From positions 248,001-312,000 of the forward strand of contig CBDDHB010000003.1 of NCBI GenBank assembly GCA_965228165.1: DNA of 64,000 nt, written 5' to 3'. This stretch comes from Oleispirillum sp965228165. Lineage in GTDB: Bacteria > Pseudomonadota > Alphaproteobacteria > Rhodospirillales > Rhodospirillaceae. The notes beneath the pieces are model-generated. The model worked only from the letters and a program-made list of their open reading frames with translations, ran no database searches and was not told the DNA's origin. Positions 1-7,657 of the stretch are shown here, one piece after another. Within the stretch, counting starts at the first letter, position 1. Each line of letters opens with the position of its first letter. The position numbers and the translations under genes were made by a program.

Positions 1-1644
1 GGGCCGCGCGTCGGCGACCGCGCGCCGCTGGCCCTGCCTTTGTTGGACGGCGTCGCCCGAGCCTTCTCGGCGGCGCTGGAGGGGGCGTTGGCCCGCATCA
101 CCGCCGACCGCAAATCCGCGCTGATCGCCGTCGGCGGCATCACCGCGGCCTGTCTGGCGCTGACCTTTCCCCTGCTCCCCAAGCTGGAATACCTGCCCGA
201 GGGCAACCGCAACATGGCGTTCGGTTCGGTGCGTCCGCCGCCCGGCTACAACCTGACCACCACCGAGTCCACCGCCGAACGCATCGAAAACGCGGTGCGC
301 CCCTTGTGGGGCCCAGGCGATTCCGCGCGCGGCGCGCCGCCGCGGATCGACAACTTTTCGTTCCGCGCCTACGAAAGCGGCTATATCGAGGTTTCCGCCA
401 CCGCCGCCGACCCCACCCGCGTCGCCGAACTCATCCCCCTGATGCAGGCGCCGATCTTCGACGAACCGGGAACCTACGGCTACATGACCCAGCCGTCGCT
501 GTTCAGCCGCCGCTCCGGCAGCGGCCGGTCGATCGATATCGACATTTCGGGCGACGACATGGAAGACGTCGCCGCCGTCGCCCGGCGGGTCAACGCCACC
601 CTGGAAAGGGTCTTTCCGCGCCGCGCCGGATATCAGATGCAGCCCCGTCCGGGGCTGGAGCTGGGCGCGCCCGAGGTGCGGCTGACCCCCGATCCGGTGC
701 GCCTGCGCGACGCCGGGGTCAGCGCCAGCGACTTCGCCCGCTCCATCGACGTCTTCAACGACGGCATGCGGGTGCTGGAAATCAACGTCGCCAACCAGCG
801 CATCGACCTGACCCTGAAGGGGCGGGACAACGTCCACGACGCCACCCAGGACATCGCCAAGCTGCCGGTGGTCACCGCCGACGGCACCGTGGTGCGGGCG
901 GCCAGCCTGTCGGAGGTCGAGGTCACCGAAGGCCCCACCGAAATCCGCCACACCGAGGGAAGGCGCACCATCACCCTGCAACTGCGCCCGCCGAACAGCG
1001 TCGCCCTGCAATCGGCGATCGAGCGCCTGCGAGCCGAGGTGGTGGACCCGGCGATCCGCGAGGGCCTGCCCGACGGCATCCGCATCGAGGTCAGCGGCGT
1101 CGCCGGCAAGCTGGCGGCGACATGGTCCGAACTGATCTGGCAACTTCTGATCGCCGGCGGCGTGGTCTATCTGATCATGGCGGTGCTGTTCGAAAGCCTG
1201 CTCTATCCGCTGATCATCATGATCACCATGCCGATGGCCTCGGCGGGAGCGCTGGTCTGCCTGGGTCTTTTGAACCTGTTCGTCTACACGCCGTTGGACA
1301 TGCTGACCATGCTGGGGTTCGTCATCCTGATCGGCACCGTCGTCAACAACGCCATCCTTCTGGTGGACCAGTCGCTGTTCCTGAGCCGCAAGGAAGGGCT
1401 GGAGATGCGCCGGGCGGTGGCTCTGGCGTCGCGTTCCCGGGTTCGTCCGATCTTCATGTCCACCCTGACCAGCCTGTTCGGCATGGCGCCGCTGGTCCTG
1501 TTTCCCGGCGCGGGAACCGAGCTTTATCGCGGCCTGGGGGCGGTGGTCCTGGGCGGTCTGGCGCTGTCCACCTTCCTGACTCTTCTGGTCGTCCCCGCCC
1601 TGATGTGTCTGGTCTCCGGAACGCGAACCGGCAAGCCCGCTTGA
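1..1644 (+). CDS. RND efflux permease, C-terminal part (5' end outside window)
   Basis: The frame is open from the first base of the window, so this is the C-terminal half (about 547 residues) of a protein that normally has 1000-1100. It begins just before TM7, followed by a periplasmic porter region (about residues 60-370) and then the hydrophobic C-terminal block with TM8-TM12. The block holds the family-typical stretches VVYLIMAVLFESLLYPL and GFVILIGTVVNNAILLVDQ. RND permeases are inner-membrane proton antiporters that export drugs, metals or lipids together with a periplasmic adaptor and an outer-membrane channel. The substrate cannot be told from this half. An ArsR-family regulator follows 75 bp downstream and may control the pump; this is inference from position. 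Confidence 0.9.
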   Translation, partial: GPRVGDRAPLALPLLDGVARAFSAALEGALARITADRKSALIAVGGITAACLALTFPLLPKLEYLPEGNRNMAFGSVRPPPGYNLTTTESTAERIENAVRPLWGPGDSARGAPPRIDNFSFRAYESGYIEVSATAADPTRVAELIPLMQAPIFDEPGTYGYMTQPSLFSRRSGSGRSIDIDISGDDMEDVAAVARRVNATLERVFPRRAGYQMQPRPGLELGAPEVRLTPDPVRLRDAGVSASDFARSIDVFNDGMRVLEINVANQRIDLTLKGRDNVHDATQDIAKLPVVTADGTVVRAASLSEVEVTEGPTEIRHTEGRRTITLQLRPPNSVALQSAIERLRAEVVDPAIREGLPDGIRIEVSGVAGKLAATWSELIWQLLIAGGVVYLIMAVLFESLLYPLIIMITMPMASAGALVCLGLLNLFVYTPLDMLTMLGFVILIGTVVNNAILLVDQSLFLSRKEGLEMRRAVALASRSRVRPIFMSTLTSLFGMAPLVLFPGAGTELYRGLGAVVLGGLALSTFLTLLVVPALMCLVSGTRTGKPA

Positions 1645-1719
1645 CGTTCCGCAATTTAGCAGGAAGAATCGTTCGCAATCACCCTGGGGAGGGGGAGAGG
1701 ACGGACCAGCGGATCGAAC

Positions 1720-2043
1720 ATGGACATCGAACTTCTGCAACAGAACGCCCGCCGCGCCAGCGCCCTCTTGAAGGCGATGAGCAACGAGCATCGCCTGCTC
1801 ATCCTCTGCCAGCTGCAAGGCGGCGAACGCTCGGTCGGAGAATTGGAACGTCTGGTGGGGTTGAGCCAATCGGCCCTCTCCCAGCACTTGGCGCGGTTGC
1901 GCCGCGACGAACTGGTGCGCACCCGCCGCGTCGCGCAGACGATCTATTACTCGCTCGACGGCGACGAGGCGACCGAGGTGATTCGCACCCTGCACGGCAT
2001 CTATTGCGCCCCGCCCGCGGCGATGCGCGCCGTCGCCGAATAG
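1720..2043 (+). CDS. ArsR-family winged-helix transcriptional regulator
   Basis: A 107-residue protein that is almost entirely one winged helix-turn-helix domain. The recognition-helix region SVGELERLVGLSQSALSQHL is typical of the ArsR/BigR group. ArsR regulators are dimeric repressors that leave DNA on binding metals or on thiol oxidation. BigR-like members use two cysteines; here only two are visible (in LILCQL and IYCAPP), which is compatible with a thiol switch but not proof. The start has a GGGGAGGGGGAGAGGA tract upstream, a purine-rich ribosome site. It lies downstream of an RND pump gene and converges with a metallo-hydrolase gene whose stop is 4 bp away. Confidence 0.88.
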   Translation: MDIELLQQNARRASALLKAMSNEHRLLILCQLQGGERSVGELERLVGLSQSALSQHLARLRRDELVRTRRVAQTIYYSLDGDEATEVIRTLHGIYCAPPAAMRAVAE

Positions 2044-2047
2044 ACGT

Positions 2048-3073
2048 CTACACTGCGGTGAAGCGCAGAACCCCGGCATCGAGGCTTTCGGTCAGGCGTC
2101 CGCGGCGTTGCAGATAGCGCACGTGCGCCAGCGCCTCGCCCGAGGCGATCACCCGTTCGTGGTCGTTGAGTTCGGCGTCGAACAGCACCCCCAGTATTTC
2201 GACGATGCTCTTCGGCGACGCGCAGGCCGCCACCACCTTCTCCAGGCGGTCGGCGTGATGCGCCTCGATCTGGCGGATGCGCCGGTGCAGGCCGCGAAAC
2301 GGCCGCCCGTGCGAGGGCAGAACCAACGTATCCTCCGGCAGGGCGAGGAACGGCGCGAAGCTGCCCAAATAGTCCCCCAGGGGATCGCCCTCCGGCTCCG
2401 CCGGATAGATGCTGACGTTGGGGGTGATCGACGGCAGCAGATGATCGCCCGCGACCAGAAGACCAAGCTCCGCCGCGTACAGGCAGACCATCTCCGGCGA
2501 ATGTCCGGCGGCGGTGATCACCCGCCACTCCCGTCCGCCGATCGGCAGAACGTCGCCGTGGCGCAGGCGGCGCATCACCGGCGGCACCGGAATCACCTTC
2601 GCCGCATAGGCGTTGCCCGCCGCGCCCAGGCGCGCCAGTTGCTCCGCGTCATAACCGAGGGAGCGATAGAAATCCTGCTGCGCGTCCAGAAGCGACTGGG
2701 TGCGGTCGATTCCCAGGCTGCGCGCCATGCACCATTCGATGTGGCTGGCGAAGAACGGCGCCTCGTAGGTTTCGCACATCCAGGCGGCCAAACCGATATG
2801 ATCGGAATGGTAATGGGTGCCGATCACCCGGCGGATCGGCCGGAAAGCGAACGAACCGGACAGCACCGCTTGCCAGGTTTCCCGGGTTTCCGGCATGTTC
2901 ATGCCGACATCGACGATGGACAGGCCCTCTCCGTCCTCGAGCAGCCAAAGATTGACGTGATTCAGGCGATAGGGCAGGCGCATCCGCAGCCAGTGAACGC
3001 CGGGTGCGACCTCGCGCACCTCGCCGGTGCGCAGGACCGGAATGGGGAACTCCAGAAGGTGGGGACGCAACAT
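2048..3073 (-). CDS. MBL-fold metallo-hydrolase
   Basis: Metallo-beta-lactamase-fold hydrolase of 341 residues. The zinc ligands are visible in order: HxHxDH in THYHSDHIG, a histidine in AGHSPEM, the bridging aspartate in AGDHLL and the last histidine in LPSHGRPF. The C-terminal helical region (HHADRLEKV onward) is typical of glyoxalase-II-like or RNase Z-unrelated hydrolases of this superfamily; the substrate is unknown. The start chosen (MLRPHLLEF) has GGAGAT upstream. A longer frame reaches 3205 but would run into the divergent kinase gene. The ATG occupies 3071-3073 on the minus strand and the kinase ATG occupies 3072-3074 on the plus strand, so the two genes start back to back on CATG. 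Confidence 0.85.
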   Translation of the reverse strand: MLRPHLLEFPIPVLRTGEVREVAPGVHWLRMRLPYRLNHVNLWLLEDGEGLSIVDVGMNMPETRETWQAVLSGSFAFRPIRRVIGTHYHSDHIGLAAWMCETYEAPFFASHIEWCMARSLGIDRTQSLLDAQQDFYRSLGYDAEQLARLGAAGNAYAAKVIPVPPVMRRLRHGDVLPIGGREWRVITAAGHSPEMVCLYAAELGLLVAGDHLLPSITPNVSIYPAEPEGDPLGDYLGSFAPFLALPEDTLVLPSHGRPFRGLHRRIRQIEAHHADRLEKVVAACASPKSIVEILGVLFDAELNDHERVIASGEALAHVRYLQRRGRLTESLDAGVLRFTAV

Positions 3074-4088
3074 GGGAAAACCGATCTCCGAAGGCGCGGC
3101 GGCGCTGCCGCGAGGCATCAGTTTGAGCGCCGACGCCCGGCTTGACAACCCGGAGGATGCGGAAAAACCCGCCCCGGCGATCGGCATCGATCTGGGCGGC
3201 ACCAAGACCGAGGCGATCGTCCTGTCGCCGTCGGGCGCGGTTCTCGACCGCTGGCGGGTGGCCTCGGCGGTGGGCGACTACGACGCTACCGTCCGCCTGT
3301 TGCGCGACATGGTGGAGCGGGCGGAGGCCGCCTTCGGCCCGGCGGGCAGCGTCGGCATCGGCATCCCCGGCGCGATCTCTCCCGCCAGCGGTCTGGTGAA
3401 GAACGCCAATTCCACCTGGCTGATCGGCCGTCCGCTGCAAGCCGACGTCGAAGCGGCGCTGGAGCGCGCCGTGGCGATCGCCAACGACGCCGACTGCTTC
3501 GCCCTGTCGGAGGCCACCGACGGCGCGGGCGCGGGCGCGTCCTCGGTGTGGGGGGTGATCCTCGGCACCGGAGTCGGCAGCGGCATCGTGGCGAACGGAC
3601 GCCTCCTCGCCGGGCCCAACGCCATCGCCGGGGAATGGGGGCACTGCCCCCTGCCCTGGCCCGCCGACGCCGAACGCCCCGGCCCCGCCTGCTATTGCGG
3701 ACGCGCGGGCTGCATCGAAACCTTCCTGTACGGCCCCGGATTCGTCCGCGACTTCCGTGTCCACGGCGGCCCCGACATCCCGCCCGCCGAGATCGCGGCG
3801 CGGGCGGACGCGGGCGACGCCATCGCCGCCGCCGCGCTGGACCGCTACATCGACCGGCTGGCGCGCGCCACCGCGATGGTGATCGACATCCTCGACCCCG
3901 CGATCGTCGTCCTCGGCGGCGGCATGTCCAACCTGGCCGCGCTCTACGACCGCGTCCCCGCCCTGTGGCCGCGCCATGTCTTCTCCGACCGCGTCGATAC
4001 CCGCCTGTCGCCGCCCCGGTTCGGCGATTCCAGCGGCGTGCGCGGCGCCGCCTGGCTTGGCCGGGCACGCCGGGAACACCCGGAATAA
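3072..4088 (+). CDS. mak: ROK-family fructokinase
   Basis: ROK-family sugar kinase of 338 residues. It shows the N-terminal phosphate-binding motif IDLGGTKTE, the substrate region VKNANSTWL, the catalytic NDADCF segment and the zinc-binding ROK signature CYCGRAGCIE. It ends in GDSSGVRGAAWL, as in the Mak fructokinases, so phosphorylation of fructose (ATP-dependent) is the best call. The N-terminal extension of about 37 residues before the conserved IGIDLGG is longer than in the family. An in-frame TTG at 3123 preceded by GAGG would give a shorter protein. The ATG at 3072 has AAGGTGGGG upstream and overlaps the ATG of the divergent metallo-hydrolase. Confidence 0.88.
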   Translation: MGKPISEGAAALPRGISLSADARLDNPEDAEKPAPAIGIDLGGTKTEAIVLSPSGAVLDRWRVASAVGDYDATVRLLRDMVERAEAAFGPAGSVGIGIPGAISPASGLVKNANSTWLIGRPLQADVEAALERAVAIANDADCFALSEATDGAGAGASSVWGVILGTGVGSGIVANGRLLAGPNAIAGEWGHCPLPWPADAERPGPACYCGRAGCIETFLYGPGFVRDFRVHGGPDIPPAEIAARADAGDAIAAAALDRYIDRLARATAMVIDILDPAIVVLGGGMSNLAALYDRVPALWPRHVFSDRVDTRLSPPRFGDSSGVRGAAWLGRARREHPE

Positions 4089-4141
4089 TTTGCCCAACCG
4101 GCAACTTTTACCCATCAAGGGTTGCGATAACGCCTTGATTC

Positions 4142-4156
4142 TTAACGATTCGTTAA
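4142..4156. promoter_or_regulatory. CtrA binding site with an internal GANTC (CcrM) site
   Basis: TTAACGATTCGTTAA is a perfect TTAA-N7-TTAA CtrA box and is also the core of a 17-bp palindrome (4141-4157). Its spacer contains GATTC, a CcrM methylation site. It lies 47 bp before the ATG at 4204, a suitable place for an activator overlapping a -35 region. CtrA is the master cell-cycle and motility regulator of alphaproteobacteria. The match is exact; regulation is inferred. Confidence 0.7.
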
Positions 4157-4203
4157 GGCACGGCGGCTGCATGGGGTTCAAGCTTGGCAGCCAACGGACC
4201 GTC

Positions 4204-4653
4204 ATGAACAAGCCGCTTTCCACCTTCCACGCCGATCGCCCGCTCCGCCCGATCCCGCTGCTGCTGACGCAGCGGGATGACGACGAGCCCTTCACCGCGC
4301 CGCCGCTGACCTCCTTGCCGCCGCCGCCCGCCGCCCATCCGATCCGCGAAATCAGCCCGCGCGGTCTGGCCGCACTGGCCTTCGAGCTTTACCTCGACGG
4401 CGGCCTCGACCTCGACGACTACCTCTTGATCGGCTTCCCCTCGGAACTCCATCCCGCCTACAACCGCACCATCGGCGCGCTGACCGGACGCCGCGCCCGC
4501 CCCGACGCGCCCCGCGACATGATCCGGGAATGGGAAAACCGGGTGCGCGACCTGCGCGCCTCTTCCGCGCCGATGGCGGAACTCACCGCGCGGGCCGAAC
4601 GCGTCCTCGCCCTGTTGCGCTGGCTGGAACGCCCGGAACTGGGAAAGCCGTGA
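4204..4653 (+). CDS. Conserved hypothetical protein under a CtrA box
   Basis: A 149-residue protein of unknown function. The first 45 residues are proline-rich and likely disordered (TAPPLTSLPPPPAAHP). They are followed by a compact region with ISPRGLAALAFELYLDGGLDLDDY, ELHPAYNRTIGAL and a C-terminal helix rich in Arg and Glu. I recall similar short proteins in Rhodospirillales but cannot assign a role. ATG 4204 was chosen because the CtrA box at 4142-4156 would place the transcription start near 4180; ATG 4171 in the same frame is an alternative that adds 11 residues. Neither has a strong Shine-Dalgarno sequence. Confidence 0.7.
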   Translation: MNKPLSTFHADRPLRPIPLLLTQRDDDEPFTAPPLTSLPPPPAAHPIREISPRGLAALAFELYLDGGLDLDDYLLIGFPSELHPAYNRTIGALTGRRARPDAPRDMIREWENRVRDLRASSAPMAELTARAERVLALLRWLERPELGKP

Positions 4654-4707
4654 AATCGGAATCTGCTCTATCGAACGGCGGCGCTCGTGGGCTTTTTCCG
4701 CACCCTG

Positions 4708-4981
4708 CTAGAGCATATTCCGCTCAAGTGGAGCCACCTGCGCCGGAGCGGCTTTGCATCGTGGCCAGGAGAGGGGCGAAGCCCGTAGCGGGGACTACGG
4801 GCGAGGCTCTCGACGCCGCCACGCCGCAAAGAGGCCCGGCCCTTCGGGTCGCCCTGCGGCGGGTGTCCGCTGCGTTGCGCCGCTTGCGCGATGTCCCTGC
4901 ATCGCGCCGCGCGCCGCGCCTGTCGGACCACCTTGCAGCAGGGCGACGCAGGCGAGTCCATTTGACCGGAATATGCTCTAG
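4708..4981. repeat. 274-bp MITE-like repeat, copy E1
   Basis: A 274-bp element bounded on both sides by CTAG and 25-bp terminal inverted repeats (4708-4732 and 4957-4981) that match at 23 of 25 positions; imperfect pairing continues inward about 20 bp. The interior shares several blocks, in opposite orientation, with the 274-bp element at 44054-44327, such as GACATCG, CGAAGGGCCGGGC and CGCTCCGGCGCA. There is no transposase frame, so it would be non-autonomous. The right end supplies the TAG stop codon of the minus-strand gene 4978-5397. Immediately left (4693-4712) is a 20-bp sequence also found at 41428-41447. This element fills the gap between the two genes. Confidence 0.8.
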
Positions 4982-5397
4982 CGCACCACCGGGTCGAGGT
5001 GGATCAGTTCGTCGAAGCCGCGCCGCCACCACAGGCCGAGCATCAGTCCGGCGGCGAAGCTGATCGACAGCGGGAAAAGGACCGCCCCCAGCAGACGCCC
5101 GCCCGCGCTCAGCGACTTGAATTTGACCCAGGTATCGCGACGGAGTTTCAGGATGGTGCCGTCGCGATCGACGACGCGGAAGCCATAGGTCGCGGCCAGG
5201 GCGCGCAGCCCCGGGTCGTCGCATCGGTCCGCGCCGAACAGCTTGCGGGCGCGGATGTCGGCCAGCAGGCGGGCGACGTCGGGGCTGGCGGGCATGGCGC
5301 GGCGGTCGGGGAAATAGCGCACCGCCAGGACCGCGCCGCCGCACAGGCAGACCGACAGGACCAGAACCACCGCAACCAGCATCGGCGCATCCTTCAC
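4978..5397 (-). CDS. Small two-TM membrane protein, unknown function
   Basis: A 139-residue protein with an N-terminal membrane segment (about residues 6-27), a soluble middle region containing YGFRVVDRDGTILKLRRD, and a second hydrophobic stretch near residues 100-121 (LLGAVLFPLSISFAAGLMLG). It starts at GTG 5397, overlapping the TGA of the upstream gene by 4 bp (GTGA), so it is probably translationally coupled to it; an ATG at 5382 is an alternative start. It is the last gene of the minus-strand hflK-hflC cluster. Its TAG stop lies inside the terminal inverted repeat of element E1, so the C-terminus may have been set by that insertion. No family is recognised. Confidence 0.65.
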   Translation of the reverse strand: MKDAPMLVAVVLVLSVCLCGGAVLAVRYFPDRRAMPASPDVARLLADIRARKLFGADRCDDPGLRALAATYGFRVVDRDGTILKLRRDTWVKFKSLSAGGRLLGAVLFPLSISFAAGLMLGLWWRRGFDELIHLDPVVR

Positions 5398-7111
5398 GAG
5401 TGAACGGAAAGCCCCGCCCGCGTCAGCAGGGCGTGGAATTCGCGCAGTTTGGTTTCCGCCTCCGCCGGACCGGGGCAGTCGGCCGCGAAGGTTTCGACGA
5501 AATCCGGGCGCTTCAGGTGTTCGCGGATGCGGTCCCGCGCCAGGGTCGAGGCCTTACCCTCGGTCAATACGCCGGAGAGCAGGAAGTTGAGCAGCAGGAC
5601 GGCGCGGCGCGGCAGGGGCAGGTCGGCGCGGTCCACCCGCTCGATCACCCGTTCGGTCACCAGGAAGCGCGCCGACAGTTCGTCCAGACGTTTGCGCAGG
5701 GGCGCGACCGCCTTCGCCGGATAGGCGGCGGCGAGCCAGCGACTCAGATCGACCGCGGCGGTCAGCGGCTTGACCGGATCGGCGGTCTTTTCGGCAAGAT
5801 CGGAGACGGTCGCGGCTTCGGCAACGATCGCGCGCATCGCATCGAACGCCGCGACGCGCACCTCCGGCTCGCGCTTCAGCGATTCGTCCAGGACTCGCAG
5901 CAGGCAAAGTCGTCGCACCGGGGACTCCAGCGCCCCGAGCAGGCGTTGCAGGCCCAGCTTGCGGCCGGTGACGCCGCCCTCGACGACGAACTGCATCGCC
6001 CGGTCGAGAAGCGCGCCCGCCATCTCGGCGCCGCCCAGAACCTCGGAAGGCCCGACCAGCCGGTTGGCGAGGACGCGGAAGCGCGGAGCCTCCTGGGTCG
6101 GATCGTTGCGCGACAGGCCGCCGGGGCCGGAGACCATGCGGATCAGACGGTCGAGCAGGGCGGCGCGGAACAGCGGCAGCCTCCCTTCCCGCAGTTGCGC
6201 GGCGAAGGTCTGATGATGCGGCAGGGCGCGGTCGAACCCCGCCGTCTTGCCGCCTTCCAGCACCCCCACCAGAGCCAGACAGGCCGCCGCCAGATTGGCC
6301 CGAGGCCCCAGGGCGTCCTGCAACACCTCGCGGTTGCCGAAGACCTGGGCGACCACGCCGTCGAGAATCGCCAGCGCCTCGGCGTCGGTTTCGGCCTCGA
6401 TCAATTCGCCCAGGCGGTCCAGCTTGCCCATCCACTCGCCGCATTCGACGAGATCGCGGGCAAGAACCGCCGTGGCGGCGAAGGCGCGGTCGAGCGCGTC
6501 CTCGGCGACCGCGTCCGCCGCTTGCAAAACCGCGCCGAAGGTGGCGTCCACCCGTTTGGGAGGCCGCGCCGCGCCTCGCAGCGCCGCGCCCGCGCGCCGA
6601 TCGCCTCGACGGCGCGATAGATTTCCTCGGCCCGGCTGCGGGAATCCCGCTCGGTGCCCCTGGTCTGCACCACCGCCACCCGGTCCACCCCCGCCGGAAC
6701 GATGCTTTCGGTGTCCCAGATGCGCTGGTATTCGCGCGGCAGGTGCAGCACCTCGGTCGGGGTGATCCGCCGCTCGTCCAGATATTTGCGGAACAGCCGC
6801 CCCATCGTCGCCAGACTCTCCGGCGACAGGAAATCCGCCTCGTCGGCGCAGGCGTTGGCGGTTTCGATCGGGGTGATGCGGACGTCGCGCAGCGGCTTGG
6901 CGTCGCCCTGCTTCTCGAACACCACCTTTTCGGCCAGTTCGCCGTCGGCGCGCTGCCAATTGCGGATCACCCGCACGCCCTCGGCGCGACGGGCCTTCAG
7001 TTCCTGTTCGGCGGCGCGAATCGCCGAGGCCTCGTCGTCGTACAGGTTGATCACCGTCCAGTTCTTGGACTGCAAGACCTGGCATTCGAATGTCGCGCGG
7101 CGGCTCGACAT
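5394..7111 (-). pseudogene. Conserved hypothetical protein, interrupted by a -1 frameshift
   Basis: The first 183 codons (from ATG 7111) encode an N-terminal domain that includes QSKNWTVINLYDDEASAIRA. The remaining part, in the next frame, encodes a long helical region from KRVDATFGAVLQAAD to the end near 5394. The frames join exactly at 6554-6560, read on the minus strand as CCCAAAC. One added C (CCCC) gives continuous GLPKRVDATF and a 572-residue protein. The junction also fits the X-XXY-YYZ pattern of a -1 slippery site. I favour a single-base loss, real or from assembly. Function is unknown; the helical C-terminal half is unremarkable. It lies 66 bp downstream of holC and overlaps the next gene by 4 bp. 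Confidence 0.75.
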
Positions 7112-7177
7112 CGCGGTCCCCTCCCCCTCCCTCGCGTCCTTCTTCTTTCCGGAATGGTCGCGGGGGCGCGTTCCCTC

Positions 7178-7645
7178 TCACTCAGTTTTCGCGGAATTCG
7201 CCTTTTCCGTCCAGCGTCCATTGGCGTCCTGCTGCCAATAGGCCAGTTCGTGCCCGGCCTCGCGCGCCCGCGTCCAGCGAAGCCGCGCCGCCGCCACGTC
7301 GCCTTCCACCGCGCCGTCGAAAATGTCCAGGCAGCGGGCAAAGCCGCCGGGGTCTTGAATATCCGCGCCGTCGGTGACCACCAGCACCTCCGCGCCGTTG
7401 GGATTTTCGGCGCGGTCGGTGATCCACACCGGCTGCGCCGCGTGGTTGCCGCATCCGGCGGAGCCGTGGGGCAGCCAGGAGTCCTCGCGATAGGTCCACA
7501 GCAGGGCGTCGAGGGCCCGCACCCGGTCCTCCGAGGCGGCGACCACCACCGCCTTCAGACCCTTGGCCAGAACCCGCTCCAGCAGTTCGGGAAGGGCGCG
7601 CTCCAGCGGCCATTTCTGCAAGTGATAGAAATCGACCCGCGCCAT
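7178..7645 (-). CDS. holC: DNA polymerase III chi subunit
   Basis: A 155-residue HolC-family protein. Characteristic stretches are VDFYHLQKWPLERALPELL at the N-terminus, GLKAVVVAASEDRVRALDALLWTY, and SWLPHG in the middle. The C-terminal region ends with the expected helical segment around ARLRWTRAREAGHELAYW. The chi subunit bridges the clamp-loader complex (through psi where present) to single-stranded DNA-binding protein during replication and lagging-strand synthesis. The gene is 12 bp downstream of the DegP-like protease in the same direction, so it is probably co-transcribed with hflK-hflC-degP, although the function is unrelated. ATG start. Confidence 0.9.
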   Translation of the reverse strand: MARVDFYHLQKWPLERALPELLERVLAKGLKAVVVAASEDRVRALDALLWTYREDSWLPHGSAGCGNHAAQPVWITDRAENPNGAEVLVVTDGADIQDPGGFARCLDIFDGAVEGDVAAARLRWTRAREAGHELAYWQQDANGRWTEKANSAKTE

Positions 7646-7657
7646 TCCCCGCCCCGC

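Noticed and set aside
4654..4977. Small coding genes within repeat E1
   Set aside because: Open frames there have no start with a ribosome site and are explained by the repeat.
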